Shown here piece after piece: positions 5,433 through 8,983 of a stretch of 8,983 bases of DNA; position 1 is the first letter of the stretch; each line of letters starts with the position of its first letter. The stretch is from Pseudomonadota bacterium. Lineage in GTDB: Bacteria > Pseudomonadota > Alphaproteobacteria > UBA2966 > CAIVPW01. A program made the translations under genes and the position numbers. A model generated the notes under the pieces. That model did no database searches and was not told the origin of the DNA. It saw only the letters and a list, made by a program, of their open reading frames with translations. Where the stretch lies: positions 1 to 8,983 of the forward strand of contig JAQBXG010000064.1 in the NCBI GenBank assembly GCA_027625125.1, written 5' to 3'.

Positions 5433-6023
5433 CTAGCGGCGCGGGTCGGAGGCGAGCATCGCGAACAGCAGGTGGTCGTGCCATTCGCCGTTGATGTTCA
5501 GGTATTTGCGGGCGTAGCCCTCTTCGGCAAAGCCGACGTTTCGCAACAACCCGGCGGACGCGACGTTGCCCGGCACGCAGCCGGCCTCGACCCGGTGCAG
5601 ATGCAGTTCGTTGAACGCAAAGTCGAGAATGATCCGCACCGCCTGGGTCATGTAGCCGTGGCGGGCGTAGCGCCGGCCGATCCAGTAGCCGACCGCGCAC
5701 GACATGCGGATGCCGCGGGCGACGCCGGAGACGTTGATGCCGCCCAACAGCGCATGATCGCTGCTGCGAAACAGAAAGAACGCGTAGCCTTCTTCCTCGC
5801 GCGCATCGCGCAGGTAGCGTTGCAGGCGGCGGCGGTAGGATTCGCGGGTCAACGCGTCTTCGGCCCAGGTCGGCTCCCACGGCTCCAGGAACGCCCGCGA
5901 TTCGGCGCGCAGCTCCGCCCACTCCAGCCAGTCGCCGGATTCTGGCGGCCGCAGATAGATGCTTTCGCCGTTATAGCGCCGGTACGGCGCCGGGCGCGAC
6001 AGGCGCTCGATGATCGCGATCAT
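5433..6023 (-). CDS. RimJ/RimL-type GNAT acetyltransferase
   Basis: This 196-residue protein belongs to the RimJ-like GNAT group, whose members acetylate N-terminal residues of ribosomal and other proteins or unrelated amines; the substrate here is unknown. The N-terminal part has the family start IYLRPPESGDWLEWAELRAESRAFLEPWEPTW (22-53). The acetyl-CoA site is YWIGRRYARHGYMTQAV, with R117/R118 and H122-G123-Y124-M125 forming the pyrophosphate loop. The C-terminal LHRVEAGCVPGNVASAGLLRNVGFAEEG holds the typical 'N-x-x-S-x-x-l-l-x-x-x-G-F' motif. The start ATG (6023-6021) overlaps the stop of the M16 peptidase gene in an ATGA, so translation is probably coupled. It is the last gene of the thrC-M16-GNAT operon. 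Confidence 0.92.
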   Translation of the reverse strand: MIAIIERLSRPAPYRRYNGESIYLRPPESGDWLEWAELRAESRAFLEPWEPTWAEDALTRESYRRRLQRYLRDAREEEGYAFFLFRSSDHALLGGINVSGVARGIRMSCAVGYWIGRRYARHGYMTQAVRIILDFAFNELHLHRVEAGCVPGNVASAGLLRNVGFAEEGYARKYLNINGEWHDHLLFAMLASDPRR

Positions 6024-7279
6024 CGGCCGAAACGCGCCGCCAGGCGGTCGTACGCGCCGGACCGCGCCCCGGGGCCGACCAGCGCGAACGACGGCGTTGC
6101 CGCGGTAATGCGCCGCGCCACCCGTGACAGCGCCGTGGTGTCGACCGCGTCGATCCGCGCCGCGAGTTCGGACGGCGGAATCGGGCGGCCATAGATCAGC
6201 AACTGGCGCGCCAGCTGCTCGGCGCGCGCCGACGAGCTTTCGAGGGACATCAGGATCGCCGCCTTGTGCTGGGCGCGGGCGCGGGCCGCCTCGATGTCGT
6301 CGATGCCTTCGCAAACCGCGGCGAGCTGGTCGCCGGCCACGTCCAGCAGTTCATCGACCTGTTGCGGGCTGGTGCCGGCGTAGATGCCGAACAGGCCCAC
6401 GTCCTGGTACGACTGCGAAAACGCGAAAATCGAATACGCGAGGCCGCGCTTTTCGCGAACTTCCTGGAACAGCCGCGACGACATGCCGCCGCCCAGCACC
6501 GTCGAGAACACCTGGGCCGCGGTGTAGTCGGGATCGTCGTAGGCCAGCGACGGAAATCCCACGGTCAGATGCACCTGTTCGAGATCGCGTTCTTCGCGCA
6601 CCTCACCGCCGCGATAGCGCGCCGGAACGCGGTCGTGGACAGAGTCGGGCGCCAGATCGGCGAACGCGGCGGCGGCCAGTTCGCACAGGGCGTCGTGGTC
6701 GACCGCCCCGGCGGCGGCGATGACCATGCGCGACGCCGCGTAGTGGTCGGCGAGGTAGCCGGACAGTTGCTCGCGCCGGAAGCCGGAGACGCGCTCCGGC
6801 GTGCCGAGAACCGTGCGGCCCAGAGGTTGATCCGGGAACGCGACTTCCTGCAACAGATCGAACACGACATCATCGGGGGTGTCGTGGGCCTCGCCGATTT
6901 CCTGGACGACGACGTCGCGCTCGCGGGCGAGTTCGGATTCGTCGAACGACGAGTGTTGCAGGATGTCGGCGAGCAGATCAATCGCGAGTGGCACGTCGTC
7001 TTTCAGCACCCGCGCGTAGTAGGCGGTTAGTTCGCGCGACGTATAGGCGTTCAAGTGGCCGCCGACCGCTTCGATTTCCTCGGCGATGGCCTGCGCGGTG
7101 CGGCGTTTGGTGCCCTTGAACGCCATATGTTCGAGCAGGTGCGAGACGCCGTTGAGATCGAGGGATTCGTTGCGCGCGCCGGCAGCGACCCAGACGCCGA
7201 CCGACGCGGTTTCGAATCCCGGCATCGGATCGGTGGCGACGGTGAGTCCGCCGGGAAGGCGCGTGACCTGGACGTTCAT
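6020..7279 (-). CDS. M16-family zinc metallopeptidase (mitochondrial processing peptidase-like)
   Basis: The 419-residue protein has the two-lobed M16B architecture related to the beta subunit of mitochondrial processing peptidase. The zinc site is complete: the inverted motif H47-L-L-E50-H51 (HXXEH), with the third ligand E127 in RERDVVVQEIGE about 75 residues later. VGGHLNAYTSRELTAYYARV (72-91) also matches the active-lobe signature. The second half contains VREKRGLAYSIFAFSQSY, the substrate-binding arginine/tyrosine segment of the C-terminal domain. It is predicted to be an active peptidase. No signal peptide is visible, so it is likely cytosolic; the substrates are unknown. The start ATG has AAGGAG (7286-7291) 6 nt upstream, overlapping the thrC stop codon. 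It lies between thrC (11-bp gap) and the RimJ-like gene. Confidence 0.95.
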   Translation of the reverse strand: MNVQVTRLPGGLTVATDPMPGFETASVGVWVAAGARNESLDLNGVSHLLEHMAFKGTKRRTAQAIAEEIEAVGGHLNAYTSRELTAYYARVLKDDVPLAIDLLADILQHSSFDESELARERDVVVQEIGEAHDTPDDVVFDLLQEVAFPDQPLGRTVLGTPERVSGFRREQLSGYLADHYAASRMVIAAAGAVDHDALCELAAAAFADLAPDSVHDRVPARYRGGEVREERDLEQVHLTVGFPSLAYDDPDYTAAQVFSTVLGGGMSSRLFQEVREKRGLAYSIFAFSQSYQDVGLFGIYAGTSPQQVDELLDVAGDQLAAVCEGIDDIEAARARAQHKAAILMSLESSSARAEQLARQLLIYGRPIPPSELAARIDAVDTTALSRVARRITAATPSFALVGPGARSGAYDRLAARFGR

Positions 7280-7285
7280 TCGTCG

Positions 7286-7291
7286 CTCCTT
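7286..7291 (-). promoter_or_regulatory. Strong ribosome-binding site fixing the M16 peptidase start
   Basis: On the minus strand AAGGAG lies 6 nt before the ATG, and its first A is the last base of the thrC TGA stop. This decides the start among the in-frame options and implies coupling of M16 translation to thrC termination. Confidence 0.8.
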
Positions 7292-8685
7292 CAGGAGATC
7301 GCCCGCTGGTCGACATACGCCTGGACCGCGGCGAGATCGGCGGGCAGCGTGTCGTAGCGCTCGGGCAGATCCAGCAGCCGCGCGAGCCGGGGCGGAATCT
7401 GCGGCTTCGCGCCGGTCGCGTCCTCGACCGCATCGGGGAACTTGGCCGGGTGGGCCGTGGACAGGTGAACCAGCGGGCCGCCAAAACCATCGCGCATCGC
7501 CCGGCCGGCGACGACGCCGACCGCGGTGTGGGGATCGATGACGTCGCCGTTTTCGTTCCACACCGCCCGCATGCAGGCCAAAGTCTCGTCTTCGGAGACG
7601 GCGCGGCCCGAGAATTCGCCCCGCATCACCGCCAGCGCCCGATCACCGACCGCGAACACCCCGTCCCGTTCCAGCGATTGCATCCGCGCCGTCACCTTTG
7701 CCGCGTCGCCCCCGGCCAGTTCGAACAACAGGCGTTCGAAATTGGACGAAACCTGGATGTCGATGCTGGGGCTGATCGTCGCATGCACATCGCCCTTTCG
7801 ATATTCGCCGGTCTGCAGCAGCCGCACCAGAATATCGTTGCGGTTGGTGGCGATCACCAGGCGCGGTATGGCGAGGCCCATGCGCCGGGCGACGTGGCCG
7901 GCGAAGGCGTCGCCGAAGTTGCCGGTCGGCACCGAGAATACCGGCACGCGAGCGGGTGCGCCGAGCGCCGCCGCGGTGGTAAAATAATAGACGACCTGGG
8001 CCATGACCCGCGCCCAATTGATCGAATTGACCGCAGTCAGGCGGTTGCGAATGCGGAACGGCGCATCGCCGAACATTTTTTTTACCAGCGCCTGGCAGTC
8101 GTCGAAGGTGCCCTCGATCGCAATGTTGTGGATGTTCGGCGAATCGACGGTGGTCATCTGCCGCCGCTGGACCGATGTGACCCGGCCTTTGGGGTGCAGG
8201 ATGAACGCGGTGATCGACGAACGGTCGCGCACCGCCTCGATCGCCGCCGAGCCGGTATCGCCGGAAGTGGCGCCGACGACGGTCATATGCAGCCCCGCCC
8301 GTTGCAGCACGTGGTCGAACAGCCGGCCGACCACCTGGAGCGCGTAGTCCTTGAACGACAGCGTCGGGCCGCGAAACAGTTCGAGAATCCATTCGTCCGG
8401 GGAAAGCTGGCGCAATGGCGCCACCGCCGCATGGTCGAAGCCGGCGTAGGCGTCGGCGACCAGCGGCGCGAGTTCGGATGCCGGAATCGCCGGGGCCGTG
8501 AAGCGCGCCATCAGGTCGCACGCGACTTCGGTATACGGGCGGCCCGCAAACGCCGCGATCTCGGCGGGCGAAATCGCCGGCCACGATTCGGGCACGTACA
8601 GCCCGCCGTCGTCGGCGAGACCGGCAAGCAGCACACCGGCGAAATCCAGCGCCGGGGCCTGGCCCCGCGTACTCACATATTGCAC
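7291..8685 (-). CDS. thrC: Threonine synthase
   Basis: Threonine synthase converts O-phosphohomoserine to L-threonine using PLP, completing the pathway whose kinase is thrB at 1385-2347. The 464-residue protein has the N-terminal threonine-synthase domain (YVSTRGQAPALDF, then GLADDGGLYVPE) followed by the PLP fold-type II core. The PLP lysine is K112 in PTLSFKDYALQ. The cofactor and substrate loops GATSGDTGSAA (138-148) and PTGNFGDAFAGH are intact. The start is taken as GTG (8685-8683), giving MQYVSTRGQAP, because homologues begin just before YVSTRG and GAGGA (8693-8697) lies 7 nt upstream. A GTG 90 bp further upstream would add an atypical N-terminus. K202 and K203 are encoded by an A8 run (8076-8083 on the plus strand), unusual in this GC-rich gene. 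It is the first gene of the operon with M16 and the RimJ-like gene. Confidence 0.97.
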   Translation of the reverse strand: MQYVSTRGQAPALDFAGVLLAGLADDGGLYVPESWPAISPAEIAAFAGRPYTEVACDLMARFTAPAIPASELAPLVADAYAGFDHAAVAPLRQLSPDEWILELFRGPTLSFKDYALQVVGRLFDHVLQRAGLHMTVVGATSGDTGSAAIEAVRDRSSITAFILHPKGRVTSVQRRQMTTVDSPNIHNIAIEGTFDDCQALVKKMFGDAPFRIRNRLTAVNSINWARVMAQVVYYFTTAAALGAPARVPVFSVPTGNFGDAFAGHVARRMGLAIPRLVIATNRNDILVRLLQTGEYRKGDVHATISPSIDIQVSSNFERLLFELAGGDAAKVTARMQSLERDGVFAVGDRALAVMRGEFSGRAVSEDETLACMRAVWNENGDVIDPHTAVGVVAGRAMRDGFGGPLVHLSTAHPAKFPDAVEDATGAKPQIPPRLARLLDLPERYDTLPADLAAVQAYVDQRAIS

Positions 8686-8705
8686 GGTCGTGTCCTCGTG
8701 GCGGC

Positions 8706-8723
8706 GGACGCCGACCGGCGCCC
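8706..8723 (-). other. GC-rich hairpin directly upstream of the thrC ribosome-binding site
   Basis: In the thrC transcript GGGCGCC and GGCGTCC can pair into a 7-bp stem (one G-U pair) around a GGTC loop. It ends about 9 nt before the GAGGA Shine-Dalgarno (8693-8697). There is no following U-tract, so it is not a standard terminator. It could tune thrC translation, but in GC-rich DNA such stems arise by chance. Confidence 0.35.
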
Positions 8724-8858
8724 GGGCGACAACGTAGAGCAAATCCTCGGCGGATTGAACCGCGCCTCCACGCACCCTGTGGATGCCGGGGATAACTGGA
8801 AAACCGGGACCGAGGGGGGAGTTGCGGACCCCGCCGCTGTTGGCGAATCGTGGCGCAA

Positions 8859-8888
8859 ATTGTGCGAAACAAACTCTTAACCTGTTGA
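8859..8888 (-). promoter_or_regulatory. Candidate thrC promoter
   Basis: On the minus strand TCAACA (8888-8883) and CACAAT (8864-8859) are spaced by 18 bp. Each matches the sigma-70 consensus at 4 of 6 positions and they lie in the AT-richest part of the gap. This would give a 5' leader of roughly 165 nt before the thrC GTG. The evidence is sequence only. Confidence 0.35.
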
Positions 8889-8904
8889 TATTCCGTGATA
8901 AAAT
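8877..8904 (+). promoter_or_regulatory. Candidate promoter for the rightward gene at the window edge
   Basis: TTAACC (8877-8882, 4 of 6) and TAAAAT (8899-8904, 5 of 6) are spaced by 16 bp. This is the best sigma-70-like promoter in the window. The predicted start of transcription near 8911 would leave about 33 nt before the ATG at 8944. TTAACC also resembles a CtrA half-site, but the second half of the TTAA-N7-TTAA motif is missing. Confidence 0.45.
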
Positions 8905-8943
8905 CCGTCCGTGGTGACGCGTCCCACATCCTCGCGGTGGTCG

Positions 8944-8983
8944 ATGTCAAACAGGCGTGTCTACGAGTTCGGACGGGGACCCT
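8944..8983 (+). CDS. Start of an unidentified gene (N-terminal 13 codons only)
   Basis: An open frame from the ATG at 8944 reads MSNRRVYEFGRGP before the window ends. Support comes from a good promoter-like sequence upstream (8877-8904) and from the divergent arrangement with thrC. No strong Shine-Dalgarno precedes the ATG; in-frame GTG codons at 8911 and 8914 are alternative starts. Thirteen residues are too few to name a family, and the reading is tentative. Confidence 0.35.
   Translation, partial: MSNRRVYEFGRGP

Larger units (their letters stand above)
8686..8943. promoter_or_regulatory. Divergent intergenic region upstream of thrC
   Basis: These 258 bp separate thrC (leftward) from a truncated rightward gene. 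The stretch near thrC is GC-rich and contains a hairpin just before the ribosome-binding site. The stretch at about 8855-8910 is markedly AT-richer and contains promoter-like hexamers in both directions. Three loose DnaA-box-like 9-mers (7 of 9 matches each) lie in it: two on the minus strand around 8775-8795 and one at 8883-8891. No credible gene is seen. Confidence 0.55.

Noticed and set aside
5400..5450. Bidirectional terminator between yqgE and the RimJ-like gene
   Set aside because: The gap is 7 bp and surrounding inverted matches are imperfect, with no T-tract.
8673..8858. 61-codon frame upstream of and overlapping the thrC start as a leader-peptide gene
   Set aside because: It has a TTG start, no ribosome-binding site, no run of Thr or Ile codons and average composition; kept only as a possibility in the leader finding.
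7450..8880. Long plus-strand open frame (about 476 codons) opposite thrC
   Set aside because: Antisense to intact threonine synthase; composition is low-complexity Arg/Ala/Gly/Asp without family motifs, and no ribosome-binding site is seen.
8877..8891. CtrA binding site (TTAA-N7-TTAA)
   Set aside because: Only the first half TTAA(CC) is present; the second half reads ATAT, and the match coincides with a promoter -35 element.
1..8983. Defence system, prophage, insertion sequence, CRISPR array or other novel multi-gene system
   Set aside because: All full-length genes match known housekeeping or widespread families with intact motifs, and no terminal inverted repeats, spaced direct repeats or atypical gene blocks were seen.

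Overview
This window is ordinary, densely packed chromosomal DNA from a high-GC bacterium. GC content looks like roughly two-thirds by eye. The likeliest source is an alphaproteobacterium, perhaps near the Rhodospirillales. Three things suggest this: the gene order ispH-thrB-rnhA, the kinase-fold (APH-type) homoserine kinase, and the block of a DsbD-alpha-like protein, yqgE and a peroxiredoxin. This lineage call rests on gene content and remembered gene order, not on a search. I see no mobile elements, CRISPR array, tRNA or rRNA, and no convincing new multi-gene system.

Layout, left to right. (1) A partial lipoprotein gene on the minus strand (1-234) runs off the left edge. (2) A divergent 198-bp gap leads into a tight plus-strand operon: ispH (last step of non-mevalonate isoprenoid synthesis), thrB (homoserine kinase) and rnhA (ribonuclease HI). 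ispH and thrB are 4 bp apart; thrB and rnhA share an ATGA overlap. (3) Convergent to it, across a 14-bp gap, is a minus-strand operon that reads right to left as an exported DsbD-alpha-like thiol protein, a Prx5-type peroxiredoxin and a small GNAT acetyltransferase. (4) A 122-bp divergent gap carries a three-copy 20-bp tandem repeat that abuts the start codon of yqgE (plus strand). (5) Convergent to yqgE, across 7 bp, is a second minus-strand operon that reads right to left as thrC (threonine synthase), an M16 zinc peptidase and a RimJ-like acetyltransferase. (6) A 258-bp divergent control region follows, then the first codons of an unidentified plus-strand gene (8944 onward) at the right edge.

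How the genes fit together. thrB and thrC encode the last two steps of threonine synthesis but lie in separate, oppositely oriented operons, each coupled to unrelated housekeeping genes. The DsbD-alpha-like protein and the peroxiredoxin suggest a thiol-redox or peroxide theme. The peroxiredoxin has no signal peptide, so the two probably act in different compartments. Several junctions are translationally coupled: Shine-Dalgarno sequences overlap the preceding stop codon at thrC/M16 and at prx/GNAT, and ATGA overlaps occur at thrB/rnhA and M16/rimJ.

The items most worth a second look are the 20-bp repeat that contains the yqgE ribosome-binding site, the stand-alone DsbD-alpha-like protein with a CX3C pair, and the unexplained divergent region and truncated gene upstream of thrC.
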